DNA of 64,000 bases from the NCBI RefSeq assembly GCF_030271515.1, contig NZ_JASCXI010000004.1, positions 1 through 64,000 of the forward strand. The letters are read 5' to 3'. Of this stretch, positions 37,352-44,834 are shown one piece after another (the first letter of the stretch is position 1; every line of letters starts with the position of its first letter). Under the pieces are notes generated by a model that had not been told where the DNA came from, did not search any database, and worked only from the letters and a program-made list of their open reading frames with translations. The DNA comes from Erythrobacter oryzae (GTDB taxonomy: Bacteria; Pseudomonadota; Alphaproteobacteria; Sphingomonadales; Sphingomonadaceae). The translations under genes were made by a program, and so were the position numbers.

Positions 37352-38116
37352 CTAGCCCCGCGTCGCCGCAATCAGGAATTCGACATTGCCCTGCGGCCCG
37401 GTGATCGGGCTGGTCGCGATCCCCTGCACGTGCCAGCCGAGCCCCTCGACCCAGCCGCGCACCTCCTCGCACACGCGCTGGTGCAGCGCGGGATCGCGCA
37501 CCACCCCGCCCTTCCCGACCTCCTCGCGCCCGACCTCGAACTGCGGCTTGATCAGGGCGACCAGCTGGCACGGGGTGGCCGCGAGTTGCAGCGGCACCTC
37601 CAGCACCTTCGCGAGGCTGATGAAACTCGCGTCGCACACCACCCAGTTGCACGGGCGGTCGATATGCGCGGGCGTCAGCAGGCGGGCGGAGAGTTGTTCG
37701 AGCACGGTCACGCGCGGGTCCTCGCGCAGTTTCCAGGCGAGCTGATTGGTGCCGCTGTCGACGCAGAACACGTGGGCGGCGCAGTGGGTCAGCAACACGT
37801 CAGTGAAGCCGCCGGTGGAGGAGCCGATATCCATCGCCGTCGCCCCTGCCGGATCGAGCCCGAAGTGTTCGATCGCATGGGCGAGCTTGATCCCGCCCCG
37901 GCTAACCCAGGGATGATCGCGCCCGCGCACCTCGAGCGCGGCGTCCTCAGGCAGCTGGTGCCCCGGCTTGTCGATCTTGACCTCGCCCGCAAACACCAGC
38001 CCCGCCATCACCAGCGCCTGCGCCCGCGCACGGCTTTCGGCGAGCCCGCGCTCGACCAGCAGCTGATCGACACGGCGCTTTTGCGCTTTCGGGGGACGGG
38101 GTTGGTGGTCAGGCAT
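37352..38116 (-). CDS. tlyA: TlyA-family rRNA (cytidine-2'-O)-methyltransferase
   Basis: A 254-residue protein combining an S4 RNA-binding domain (RRVDQLLVERGLAESRARAQALVMAGLVFAGEVKIDKPG) with an FtsJ-like methyltransferase domain (PWVSRGGIKLAHAIEHFGLDPAGATAMDIGSSTGGFTDVLLTHCAAHVFCVDSG). Relatives methylate 2'-O of 16S/23S rRNA and were once called haemolysin A; loss confers capreomycin resistance in mycobacteria. ATG 38116 is preferred over the in-frame TTG two codons earlier. Confidence 0.92.
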   Translation of the reverse strand: MPDHQPRPPKAQKRRVDQLLVERGLAESRARAQALVMAGLVFAGEVKIDKPGHQLPEDAALEVRGRDHPWVSRGGIKLAHAIEHFGLDPAGATAMDIGSSTGGFTDVLLTHCAAHVFCVDSGTNQLAWKLREDPRVTVLEQLSARLLTPAHIDRPCNWVVCDASFISLAKVLEVPLQLAATPCQLVALIKPQFEVGREEVGKGGVVRDPALHQRVCEEVRGWVEGLGWHVQGIATSPITGPQGNVEFLIAATRG

Positions 38117-38151
38117 GGACAAGAGGAGGCCCTAGCGCGCAAGATGCGGGG

Positions 38152-38703
38152 ATGAAAGCCGGACTTCCGCTCCTCGCCCTGACGCTCGCTCTGGCCGCCT
38201 GCGCGCCTGCCGCCAAGGCGCCGCCGGTCGCGACCGCCGCCAGGCCTGCGCCGCGTCCGTCTGTGGCGTCTGCGCCCGCCCGTCCCGCCCCGCTGCCCGC
38301 TCCGGTCGATATGCACTGGATGGACGCTCCACTGACGCCGGGTACGTGGGTCTATCAGGGTTACATGAGCAGCCCTCCGGCTGTCTTCATGTCGCCGGAT
38401 GGCGAGGGCAGGTTCGTGATATCTTGCGACCGACCGAACGGCCGCATCAGCCTGACGCAAATGGCGGTGATGCAGCCTAGCTCGGCCATGACCATCCGGA
38501 CCGAGACTTCGACCAGAACCCTGACGGCAAAGAAGGCGCCAGACCCCGTTCCCTATCTTGCGGCGGAACTGTCCGCACGCGACCCGCTGCTCGATGCCAT
38601 GGCGCTCAGCAAGGGGCGTTTTGCGGTGGAAGTGGACGGCCTGCCAACGCTCTATCTCCCCAGCTATGCCGAGGTCAGCCGGGTGATCGAGGATTGTCGC
38701 TAA
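38152..38703 (+). CDS. Hypothetical lipoprotein
   Basis: A 183-residue protein. MKAGLPLLALTLALAAC is a lipoprotein signal with C17 in the lipobox LAAC, followed by an Ala/Pro-rich tether (residues 18-50). A globular part then contains TPGTWVYQGYMSSPPAVFMSPDGEGRFVISCDRPNGRISLTQ and ends in a cysteine (EDCR), which may pair with the cysteine in ISCDRP. No family recognised. Divergent from tlyA across 35 nt. Confidence 0.72.
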   Translation: MKAGLPLLALTLALAACAPAAKAPPVATAARPAPRPSVASAPARPAPLPAPVDMHWMDAPLTPGTWVYQGYMSSPPAVFMSPDGEGRFVISCDRPNGRISLTQMAVMQPSSAMTIRTETSTRTLTAKKAPDPVPYLAAELSARDPLLDAMALSKGRFAVEVDGLPTLYLPSYAEVSRVIEDCR

Positions 38704-38704
38704 G

Positions 38705-38815
38705 CTTCGTCGTTGCGAGGAGCCATAGGCGACGAAGCAATCTATGGACAGCCGCTGCTCGCTGGCGAAAGATCCGTCGATGGATTGCTTCGCCTGCGGC
38801 TCGCAATGACGAAGC
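38705..38815. repeat. REP-like inverted element (TCGTTGCGAGGAGC type)
   Basis: Left arm from 38705 (CTTCGTCGTTGCGAGGAGCC...GACGAAGCAATCTAT) and right arm ending 38815 (GATGGATTGCTTCGCC...CTCGCAATGACGAAG) are imperfect reverse complements about 36 nt long. This motif is a well-known dispersed palindrome of bacteria, frequent in alphaproteobacteria as far as I know. It directly follows the lipoprotein stop and may stabilise or end that message. Confidence 0.8.
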
Positions 38816-38883
38816 GGAAACCGATTCCATACATTAATATCCACAGGCTTGCCCCCAGCCTGTCCACACCCGCGACGGAAACG

Positions 38884-38910
38884 AAAAACGCCCGGGGTCT
38901 CCCCCGGGCG
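38884..38910 (-). terminator. Strong minus-strand terminator without an upstream gene
   Basis: A 9-bp perfect stem CGCCCGGGG (38889-38897) / CCCCGGGCG (38902-38910), 4-nt loop, followed on the minus strand by TTTTT (38888-38884). No minus-strand gene ends here. It can only serve a short transcript from the promoter-like site at 38943-38970 or from further right. Confidence 0.7.
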
Positions 38911-38942
38911 GCCAGTCCGCATCCGTCGTGCGGCGAGGCGTG

Positions 38943-38970
38943 AGTATGACGCCGGAAAAGATTATTTCAA
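38943..38970 (-). promoter_or_regulatory. Minus-strand promoter-like site
   Basis: -35 TTGAAA (38970-38965), 16-nt spacer, -10 CATACT (38948-38943) on the minus strand. A start near 38936 would give a transcript of about 50 nt ending at the terminator at 38884-38910, a possible tiny RNA. Confidence 0.35.
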
Positions 38971-39070
38971 GTCTTGTGCAGCCCTGCGCAATGACTCACA
39001 TTGCACCCGAGGCCAGCGGCGAACGCGGCTCTCGGCCCCCGGTGAAACGCGGGGTCTGGCTCACAAGCGC

Positions 39071-39085
39071 GAAAGGAGGTGATCC
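39071..39085 (+). promoter_or_regulatory. Full-length anti-anti-Shine-Dalgarno: 15-nt complement of the 16S 3' end
   Basis: GAAAGGAGGTGATCC is the exact reverse complement of the standard bacterial 16S rRNA tail GGATCACCTCCTTTC. Ordinary ribosome sites match 4-7 nt. It ends 1 nt before ATG 39087, with the AGGAGGT core at ideal spacing. Flanking bases do not follow antisense 16S sequence, so it is not a stray rRNA fragment. Confidence 0.8.
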
Positions 39086-39086
39086 G

Positions 39087-39143
39087 ATGTCTCATGGTTC
39101 AGTAGCGAGGTCGGTGAAGATCCCTACGGAGCATACTCGGTAA
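39087..39143 (+). CDS. Candidate 18-codon ORF with extended Shine-Dalgarno
   Basis: MSHGSVARSVKIPTEHTR, stop TAA. The peptide is basic and unrecognised. Support comes from context: the 15-nt site complementary to 16S rRNA just before it, a hairpin AGCGGC/GCCGCT near 39169-39186 and a strong terminator at 39199-39233, giving a self-contained small transcription unit. The frame is open back to about 38928, so an N-terminally longer product (for example from ATG 38946) cannot be excluded. Alternatively the RNA rather than the peptide is functional, titrating free 30S subunits or the anti-Shine-Dalgarno. Confidence 0.45.
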   Translation: MSHGSVARSVKIPTEHTR

Positions 39144-39198
39144 TCATCCTTCTGAGTAAGGCACCGTGAGCGGCACTTCCGGCCGCTGACCATGTCAA

Positions 39199-39233
39199 GG
39201 GCGTTTCCTCCGACGGGCAGGAAACGCCCTTTT
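39199..39233 (+). terminator. Intrinsic terminator of the small ORF unit
   Basis: Perfect 11-bp stem GGGCGTTTCCT (39199-39209) / AGGAAACGCCC (39219-39229), 9-nt loop, then TTTT. It ends a plus-strand transcript that contains no other gene than the 18-codon ORF. Confidence 0.88.
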
Positions 39234-39381
39234 CATATTTGTTTTTCGAACCTGCCTCCGCAGGTTCGTCCTCGGCGCTGTTTCCTTCGCTGCGCTACGG
39301 AGCGCCTGCGGCTCGCGCCGTGCGCTCGCGGTCGCTGAGCGACCGAGCCAGCGCATCTATCGCGGGCTGGCGACTGTGGAG

Positions 39382-39518
39382 TCCCTCCCCGTTCGCCCTG
39401 CGAATGGGGAGGTGGCAGCCCGCAGGGCTGACGGAGGGGTTCTTCCTTGACCGCCATACCCCTCCGTCAGCGCTTGGCAGCGCTGCCACCTCCCCATCCC
39501 TGTCGGGACGGGGAGGGA
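39382..39518. repeat. Inverted pair of the ~60-bp dispersed repeat upstream of ilvE
   Basis: Unit 39382-39440 and its inverted copy 39458-39518 belong to the same family as 32579-32713 (TCCCTCCCCG...GACGGAGGGGT). The outer end of the second unit, GGGGAGGGA, lies 7 nt before an ATG (39526) in frame with ilvE, so the repeat could supply a ribosome site. Confidence 0.8.
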
Positions 39519-39564
39519 CGCGCAGATGCTTGCCCTTCGCCCCCCACAGTATTACGCGCGTCCG

Positions 39565-40641
39565 ATGCAACTCACGCGCCTGCCCCACCCCGCCCCCACG
39601 CCCGACGCCTCCCGCGAGAGCCTGATCGCCGATCCGGGCTTCGGCACGGTGTTCACCGATCACATGGTCGTCATCGACTATGACGAGGCGCTGGGCGGCT
39701 GGCAGACCCCGGTGCTGGGCCCGCGCGAGGCGATCCCGCTCGATCCGGCGGCGAGCGTCCTGCACTACGCGCAGGAGATCTTCGAGGGCCTCAAGGCCTA
39801 TCGCCACCCCGACGGCGCGCTCGGCCTGTTCCGGCCCGAGGCCAACGCCGCACGCTTCAACGCTTCGGCGGAGCGGCTCGCTATGCCCGCGCTGCCGGAG
39901 GAGACCTTCATCGGCGCGATCCGCGCGCTGCTTGAGGTCGATGGCAACTGGTATCCGGCGGTCGAAGGCGGCTCGCTTTACCTCAGACCCTTCATGATCG
40001 CGACCGAGGCCTTCCTCGGCGTGCGGCCTGCGAAGAAATACAAGTTCATCGTCATCGCAAGTCCGGCCGGCAACTATTTCAAATCGGGCGCAAAGGCGGT
40101 GAGCATCTGGATCTCCGACTACACCCGCGCCGCCCCCGGCGGGACGGGCGCGGCGAAGTGCGGGGGGAACTATGCCGCCAGCCTCGTCCCCACAGGACAG
40201 GCCTTCGCCCAGGGCCATGACCAAGTGCTGTTCCTCGACGCGGCCGAGCACAAATGGGTCGAGGAACTGGGCGGCATGAACCTGTTCTTCGTCTTCGCCG
40301 ACGGCACCGTCATCACCCCGCCGCTGACCGGCACGATCCTCCCCGGCATCACCCGCGACAGTCTGATCGCGCTGCTGACCGAGCAGGGCCTCATAGTCTC
40401 GGAAGCCCCCTATTCGATCGACCAGTGGCGCGCCGATGCGGCCAGCGGCCACCTCGTCGAAGTCATGGCCTGCGGCACCGCGGCGGTCGTCACGGCGGTC
40501 GGCAAGGTCGCCGGGCATGACGGCGCATTCACCATCGGCGCAGGCGGCATCGGCCAGACCACCGCGGCCCTGCGCGAACAGCTGGTCGGCATCCAGACCG
40601 GCCGCATCGCCGATACCCACGGCTGGGTGATGCGGGTCTAG
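39565..40641 (+). CDS. ilvE: Branched-chain amino acid aminotransferase
   Basis: A fold-type IV PLP enzyme that makes Leu, Ile and Val from their keto acids. From ATG 39565 it is 358 residues, MQLTRLPHPAPTPDASRES..., with FGTVFTDHMVVIDYDE, the conserved LHYAQEIFEGLKAYR, and GAAKCGGNYAASL, whose lysine forms the Schiff base in this subfamily. VEELGGMNLFFVFADG and VEVMACGTAAVVTAVG also match. The family N-terminus favours 39565, but ATG 39526 (13 codons earlier) has the better ribosome site, provided by a repeat. A small exported protein follows after 11 nt. Confidence 0.94.
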   Translation: MQLTRLPHPAPTPDASRESLIADPGFGTVFTDHMVVIDYDEALGGWQTPVLGPREAIPLDPAASVLHYAQEIFEGLKAYRHPDGALGLFRPEANAARFNASAERLAMPALPEETFIGAIRALLEVDGNWYPAVEGGSLYLRPFMIATEAFLGVRPAKKYKFIVIASPAGNYFKSGAKAVSIWISDYTRAAPGGTGAAKCGGNYAASLVPTGQAFAQGHDQVLFLDAAEHKWVEELGGMNLFFVFADGTVITPPLTGTILPGITRDSLIALLTEQGLIVSEAPYSIDQWRADAASGHLVEVMACGTAAVVTAVGKVAGHDGAFTIGAGGIGQTTAALREQLVGIQTGRIADTHGWVMRV

Positions 40642-40652
40642 GAGGAACAACG

Positions 40653-40934
40653 ATGCTTGCACTGACCCTCGCCGCCCTCGTCATGCTCGAACAGAGCATT
40701 GCGATTATCTGGAAGAACGACGGCAGCTTCGAGATTTCGCTGTCCTTCGCGGCCAAGGACCCCGCCAACCCCTTCCCGCAGGGCGAGGGCCTGCTGCTGG
40801 CGAAGGCCAGGGAGGTCTGCGGCGACAAGGGCGCACCGGTCGCGGTCGGCGAACCGGTCGTCACCGGCATCGCCATCGAGGGCGGAAAGCCGGTGATCGC
40901 GATGAGCGGGACCTATGCCTGCCGCAAGGGATGA
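40653..40934 (+). CDS. Small hypothetical exported protein
   Basis: A 93-residue protein with a short hydrophobic N-terminus ([19 protein letters not shown]) that may be a signal or anchor. The GGAGG site (40641-40645) overlaps the end of ilvE, so it is in that operon. Two cysteines (EVCGDKG and TYACRKG) could form a disulfide. No family recognised. Its 3' end overlaps trhO by 20 nt. Confidence 0.65.
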   Translation: MLALTLAALVMLEQSIAIIWKNDGSFEISLSFAAKDPANPFPQGEGLLLAKAREVCGDKGAPVAVGEPVVTGIAIEGGKPVIAMSGTYACRKG

Positions 40935-41733
40935 TCAGGGCGTCGCAGTTGCGGCGCTCTACCAGTTCACGAAGTTCGACGATCCCCACGCCCTGCAAGG
41001 CCCGCTTCTTGCCGCCTGCGAGGTGCAGGGCATCAAGGGCACCCTGCTGCTGGCGCGCGAGGGGATCAACGGGACGATTGCGGGCGCTCCTGAGGGGCTG
41101 GAGGTGGTCCTCGCCCACATCCGCGCGCTGCCGGGGTGCGCTGGCGTCGACGTGAAGTTCTCCGAGGCGCCCACCATGCCCTTCGGCAAGCTGAAGGTGC
41201 GGGTCAAACGCGAGATCGTCACAATGGGCGAGCCCGATATCGACCCGCTGCTGAGCGTCGGCACCTATGTCGATGCGCAGGACTGGAACGCGCTGATCGC
41301 CGATCCCGATTGCCTCGTGATCGACACCCGCAACGATTACGAGGTCGCCATCGGCACCTTCGCCGGCGCGGTCGACCCCGCCACGCCCTCCTTCCGCGAC
41401 TTCCCCGACTGGTTCCGCGACAACCGCGACGCGCTGCTCGAAGGCAAGAAGAAGGTCGCGATGTTCTGCACCGGGGGCATCCGCTGCGAGAAATCGACCG
41501 CCTTCCTGCGCGCCGAGGGGATCGACGAGGTCTATCACCTGCGTGGAGGCATTCTCAAATATCTCGAGCAAGTGCCTGAGGAACAAAGCCTCTGGCAAGG
41601 CGAGTGCTTCGTCTTCGACGAGCGCGTCAGCCTCGGCCACGGCCTGGCGCAGGGCAGCCACACGCGCTGCCAGCCTTGCGGGCGGCCCTACCCCGCGGGC
41701 GAGGCCTGCCCGGTGTGCGGGCCTGACGCCTGA
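40915..41733 (+). CDS. trhO: tRNA uridine(34) hydroxylase TrhO (rhodanese-domain, UPF0176)
   Basis: TrhO makes 5-hydroxyuridine at the tRNA wobble position using oxygen. The 272-residue protein has the N-terminal acylphosphatase-like domain ([44 protein letters not shown]) and a rhodanese domain with [21 protein letters not shown] and the loop [17 protein letters not shown]185 is the predicted catalytic residue, C191 the second. The C-terminus has CQPCGRPYP and CPVCGPDA, two CxxC pairs that could bind zinc. Start overlaps the previous gene. Confidence 0.93.
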   Translation: MPAARDDQGVAVAALYQFTKFDDPHALQGPLLAACEVQGIKGTLLLAREGINGTIAGAPEGLEVVLAHIRALPGCAGVDVKFSEAPTMPFGKLKVRVKREIVTMGEPDIDPLLSVGTYVDAQDWNALIADPDCLVIDTRNDYEVAIGTFAGAVDPATPSFRDFPDWFRDNRDALLEGKKKVAMFCTGGIRCEKSTAFLRAEGIDEVYHLRGGILKYLEQVPEEQSLWQGECFVFDERVSLGHGLAQGSHTRCQPCGRPYPAGEACPVCGPDA

Positions 41734-41745
41734 CGCAGGCTCGCC

Positions 41746-42192
41746 TCAGGCGTAGCTCGCATCGAGCTCCGGCGCGTGCTCGGCCAGCCACGCCAGCGCG
41801 GCCTGCACATCGGCCTCGGCGAGGTCGTAGCAGTCCTGCATCATTGCCACCTTCCCCTCGCGAAAGCGCCACAGGCTCGGGGCGGAGAAATGCAGCAGCG
41901 GCCTGTCGCCGAGCCGGTAGACCCCCATCGCCCGCGCGGTGACCACATCGGGTCCGAATTCGCGCGCGCCAACGCCGAACCACCACCGCTGATCGAAATG
42001 CCGGTCAAAGCCCGCGATCGAGCGGCGGAAGCCCCCCAGCACCGCATCGGCGCCGACGAGATGGCAGGCGAAGGGCACGCCCGAGACGGTGTAGGTCGCA
42101 TCCTCGGCGATGAGCGGGCGAAGCGCGTCCCAGTCGCCCGTCGCAACGGCGGTGTCGAAGGCTGCCGTCCAGCGGCGCCACAGGTCGATCAT
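41746..42192 (-). CDS. SnoaL-like / NTF2-superfamily protein
   Basis: A 148-residue protein from ATG 42192, preceded by AAGGAGAG. The pattern MIDLWRRWTAAFDTAVATGDWDALRPLIAEDATYTVSGVPF, then a central DQRWWFGVGAREFGPDVVTARAMGVYRLGDRPLLHFSAPSLWRFREGKVAMMQDCYD, is that of SnoaL-like cone-shaped folds that act as small-molecule cyclases, isomerases or binding proteins. It is divergent from an XRE regulator across a perfect operator-like palindrome. Confidence 0.75.
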   Translation of the reverse strand: MIDLWRRWTAAFDTAVATGDWDALRPLIAEDATYTVSGVPFACHLVGADAVLGGFRRSIAGFDRHFDQRWWFGVGAREFGPDVVTARAMGVYRLGDRPLLHFSAPSLWRFREGKVAMMQDCYDLAEADVQAALAWLAEHAPELDASYA

Positions 42193-42229
42193 GTCTCTCT
42201 CCTTGCTGGTGAGCGAATGATCGTCGCAG

Positions 42230-42252
42230 AAGGTAATGGACTCAATTACCTT
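42230..42252. promoter_or_regulatory. Operator-like palindrome between SnoaL-like and XRE genes
   Basis: AAGGTAAT (42230-42237), 7-nt spacer GGACTCA, ATTACCTT (42245-42252). A perfect 8-bp inverted repeat 20 nt before the XRE gene start and 38 nt before the SnoaL-like start, ideally placed to control both. Confidence 0.65.
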
Positions 42253-42272
42253 GAAGTCATATTCGTCGCCCG

Positions 42273-43049
42273 ATGGCCTTCGGACCCGCCCTTGCCCGCC
42301 TTCGCCGCAGCCGCGGCCTCTCACAGGAAGCCCTTGCCGATGCGGCGGGGCTCTCGCAGCGCCATGTCAGCTTTCTCGAGACCGGACGGGCGCAGCCGGG
42401 GCAGCGCAGCCTTGCCGCGCTGATCGCCGCGCTCGCGTTGCGGGGCTGGGAGCAGCGTGCGCTGGTTGATGCGCTTGCCCCGCATCCGCCTTCCGGGGCG
42501 CAAACGCCCGACGCGCCCGACCCTGCGCTGGTGTCACTGCTCGCCGAGCGCCTGTCACCCTGGCCCGCCTATGCCTTCCGCCCGGACGGGACGCTGCTGG
42601 CCGCCAATCGCGCGCTCGGGCGGCTGCTGGATCTCGCCGCGCCGGGCGAGGACCTGTGGGCGGCGACCGCGCCGGCGGACGGTCCCAACATCTACGATCT
42701 TGTGTTCCACCCGGCCGGGCTCGGGCGCTGGCTGGCGAACCCGGACGAGGTGATTCCCGAAACCCTGCGGCGGCTGCGGATCGAGGCGGCGCAGGACCGT
42801 ATGCTCGCCCCGGTGCTGCGCCGGATCGAGCGCTACCCGGCGGTGCAGGCGCTGACGGCGCGCGCGCAACTTGCCGCGCCGCCGGTCCTCATCGAGCGTT
42901 ATCGGCTGGGAGCGGAGACGCTGTCGGTGATCTCGGTCATCTCGCACCTCGCCTCGCCCGGCGAATACGAGCTCGACGGGCTGCGGCTCGAGACCTTCCT
43001 TCCTGCCGATGCCGGGAGCGAGCAGCTGCTGGCGGAGCTGGCCGGCTAG
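42273..43049 (+). CDS. XRE-family regulator with MmyB-like ligand domain
   Basis: A 258-residue regulator. Residues 5-60 form a helix-turn-helix (LARLRRSRGLSQEALADAAGLSQRHVSFLETGRAQPGQRSLAALIAAL). Residues ~95-258 match the MmyB-like/PAS-type ligand-binding domain (PWPAYAFRPDGTLLAANRALGRLLDL...NIYDLVFHPAGLGRWLAN) that binds fatty-acid-like ligands in Streptomyces relatives. Divergent from the SnoaL-like gene, which is the likely target. It converges with a lysR-type gene with a 4-nt overlap. Confidence 0.86.
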   Translation: MAFGPALARLRRSRGLSQEALADAAGLSQRHVSFLETGRAQPGQRSLAALIAALALRGWEQRALVDALAPHPPSGAQTPDAPDPALVSLLAERLSPWPAYAFRPDGTLLAANRALGRLLDLAAPGEDLWAATAPADGPNIYDLVFHPAGLGRWLANPDEVIPETLRRLRIEAAQDRMLAPVLRRIERYPAVQALTARAQLAAPPVLIERYRLGAETLSVISVISHLASPGEYELDGLRLETFLPADAGSEQLLAELAG

Positions 43050-43942
43050 GCGCCCGCCAGCCCTTCCTTGAAGGCATCGACCAGCCAACTCGCCGCCGGG
43101 CCGAGCCGCGTGTCGCGCCGCCACAGGGCGGAGAGGCGATATTGCGCGCCGGGCTTCTCGGGCAGGTCGAGCTCGACCAGCGTTCCCGCCGCCAGATCGC
43201 CCGCCACCATCGAGCGCGGCATGTTGCCCCAGCCGAGCCCCTCCTTGAGCAGCGAGTGCTTCGCGCCCAGATCCCCCAGCCGCCAGGTGAGCGGGCTCAG
43301 CACCGAGAACTCGCGGCCCTCGGTCAGCGGCGAGCGGTCGGTCAGCACCAGCTGCAGGTGACGGCGGCTCTCGCCCGGCGCGATGCCGGGGCGGGCCAGC
43401 GGGTGCGAGGGCGCGGCGACAGGGACGAGGTCGATCTCGCCCACGGCCTGCTTTTCGAGCGCGGGGTTGTCGCCGATCACCGGGCCGCCGATCGCAAGAT
43501 CCGACCCGCCCTCGATCACGCAGGCCGCGACTGCGCCGAGCGCCTCGATCCTGAGCGTCAGCGCGCAGGTCGGGAACATCCGCCGGAACTCGCCGAGCAC
43601 ATGGGCGGTGACATCGCCCGGCACCATCACGTCGACCACCAGCGTCAGCGACGGCTCCTGCCCCGCGTGGAGCGAGCGGGCTTTCGCCAGCAGCGCGTCG
43701 GCCCGGTCGGCGACGCTGCGCGCCTCGGCCAGCAGCCCCTCGCCCGCCTGCGTCAGCACCGGGCGGCGCGATCCCTCGCGGTCGAACAGGCTGAGCGCGA
43801 GCTGTGCCTCCAGCTGCGCGATGCCGTAAGAGACCGCCGAGACCGCCCGGCCCGTCGCCTTGGCCGCGCCGCCGAAGCTGCCATGCTCGGCCACCGCGAT
43901 GAAGAGCCGCAACTGGTCAAGGGTGGGTTCGCCGAGTTTCAT
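43046..43942 (-). CDS. LysR-family regulator of the pirin-azoreductase-DoxX locus
   Basis: A 298-residue LysR protein from ATG 43942 with N-terminal HTH (PTLDQLRLFIAVAEHGSFGGAAKATGRAVSAVSYGIAQLEAQLALSLFDRE) and effector domain (LTLVVDVMVPGDVTAHVLGEFRRMFPTCALTLRIEALG). It is divergent from the pirin gene; a perfect 19-bp palindrome lies 9 nt upstream of its start. It probably activates pirin, azoreductase and DoxX under electrophile or quinone stress. The inducer is inferred from family context, not shown. Confidence 0.88.
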   Translation of the reverse strand: MKLGEPTLDQLRLFIAVAEHGSFGGAAKATGRAVSAVSYGIAQLEAQLALSLFDREGSRRPVLTQAGEGLLAEARSVADRADALLAKARSLHAGQEPSLTLVVDVMVPGDVTAHVLGEFRRMFPTCALTLRIEALGAVAACVIEGGSDLAIGGPVIGDNPALEKQAVGEIDLVPVAAPSHPLARPGIAPGESRRHLQLVLTDRSPLTEGREFSVLSPLTWRLGDLGAKHSLLKEGLGWGNMPRSMVAGDLAAGTLVELDLPEKPGAQYRLSALWRRDTRLGPAASWLVDAFKEGLAGA

Positions 43943-43950
43943 GGCGCGCT

Positions 43951-43969
43951 TGTTCGGATAATCCGAACA
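43951..43969. promoter_or_regulatory. Perfect 19-bp palindrome, probable LysR operator
   Basis: TGTTCGGAT-A-ATCCGAACA. Its T-N11-A-compatible symmetric form and position between the divergent LysR and pirin genes (9 nt from the LysR start, 77 nt from the pirin start) fit a LysR recognition site that also autorepresses. Confidence 0.75.
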
Positions 43970-44046
43970 TCTTGGCAAGTTTTATCGCACTTATCTGCAC
44001 AGCATAACCGGCCTATCTCCGCCTCAACGAAACAAGGAGACACGCC

Positions 44047-44748
44047 ATGATCGAACTCAGGCCCTTCAACACGCTCGGTGCCGCCAACCACGGCTGGCTC
44101 GATGCGCACCACCACTTCAGCTTCGCAGGCTATCATGATCCGGCCCGCGTCCATTGGGGTGCCCTGCGCGTGTGGAACGACGACGCGATCGCGTCCAAGT
44201 CTGGCTTCCCGCCGCATCCGCACAGCGACATGGAGATCATCACCTATGTCCGTGCAGGCGCAATCACGCACCGCGATTCGATGGGCAACGAAGGCCGCAC
44301 CGAAGCGGGCGACGTCCAGGTGATGAGCGCCGGGAGCGGTGTCACCCACTCGGAATACAACCTCGAGGACGAGGAGACCCGGATCTTCCAGATCTGGATC
44401 ATCCCCGATGCCCGCGGCGGCCAGCCGAGCTGGGGCGCGCGCCAGTTCCCCAAGGACGACCGTGCGGGTGCCTTTGTCCCGCTCGCAAGCGGCGTGGCGA
44501 ATGATGACGACGCGCTCCCCATCCGCGCCGATGCGCGGGTGCTGGGCGCGACCATCAAGGCAGGCGAGAGCGTGACCTACACGCCCCGCTCGGTCGACCG
44601 CCACCTCTACCTCGTGCCTGCCACCGGCAAGGTGCGGATCGAGACGGTCGAAGCCAATGCCCGCGACGGCGTCGCCATCACCGGGCAGGAATCGGTGACG
44701 GTCACGGCTGTGGAAGACAGCGAGGTCGTGCTGGTCGACGCGGCGTAA
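44047..44748 (+). CDS. Pirin-family cupin (YhhW-type)
   Basis: A 233-residue bicupin. The metal-binding motif is in FPPHPHSDMEIITYVRAGAITHRDSMGNEG with further ligands in SGVTHSEYN; WIIPDARGGQPSWGARQFPKDDR is a typical bacterial pirin stretch. E. coli YhhW, its relative, has quercetinase activity. First gene of a probable operon with azoreductase and DoxX, controlled by the divergent LysR regulator; a role in quinone or flavonoid detoxification is inferred. Confidence 0.92.
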   Translation: MIELRPFNTLGAANHGWLDAHHHFSFAGYHDPARVHWGALRVWNDDAIASKSGFPPHPHSDMEIITYVRAGAITHRDSMGNEGRTEAGDVQVMSAGSGVTHSEYNLEDEETRIFQIWIIPDARGGQPSWGARQFPKDDRAGAFVPLASGVANDDDALPIRADARVLGATIKAGESVTYTPRSVDRHLYLVPATGKVRIETVEANARDGVAITGQESVTVTAVEDSEVVLVDAA

Positions 44749-44756
44749 GCCCCCCG

Positions 44757-44803
44757 GAGCCGGCCGGCTCTTCCCCCCTCTCCCCCCACGCCGGCCGGCT
44801 CCA
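44757..44803. repeat. Two copies of GCCGGCCGGCTC between pirin and azoreductase genes
   Basis: The 14-bp palindrome GAGCCGGCCGGCTC (44757-44770) and a second GCCGGCCGGCTC about 30 nt on, each followed by a C-rich run. No function is evident; possibly a short internal duplication in the mRNA spacer. Confidence 0.5.
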
Positions 44804-44834
44804 CCCCCTCTCCCAAGCAAAGGAGTTTTCCGAC

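Noticed and set aside
38837..38868. Two DnaA-box-like sequences (ATATCCACA and CTGTCCACA)
   Set aside because: Each deviates from TTATNCACA, only two are present, and no dnaA, dnaN, parA or AT-rich unwinding region is near. Not enough for an origin.
39071..39085. Antisense 16S rRNA fragment
   Set aside because: The match to the 16S tail complement stops after 15 nt; the next bases (GATGTC) do not continue antisense 16S (AGCCGC).
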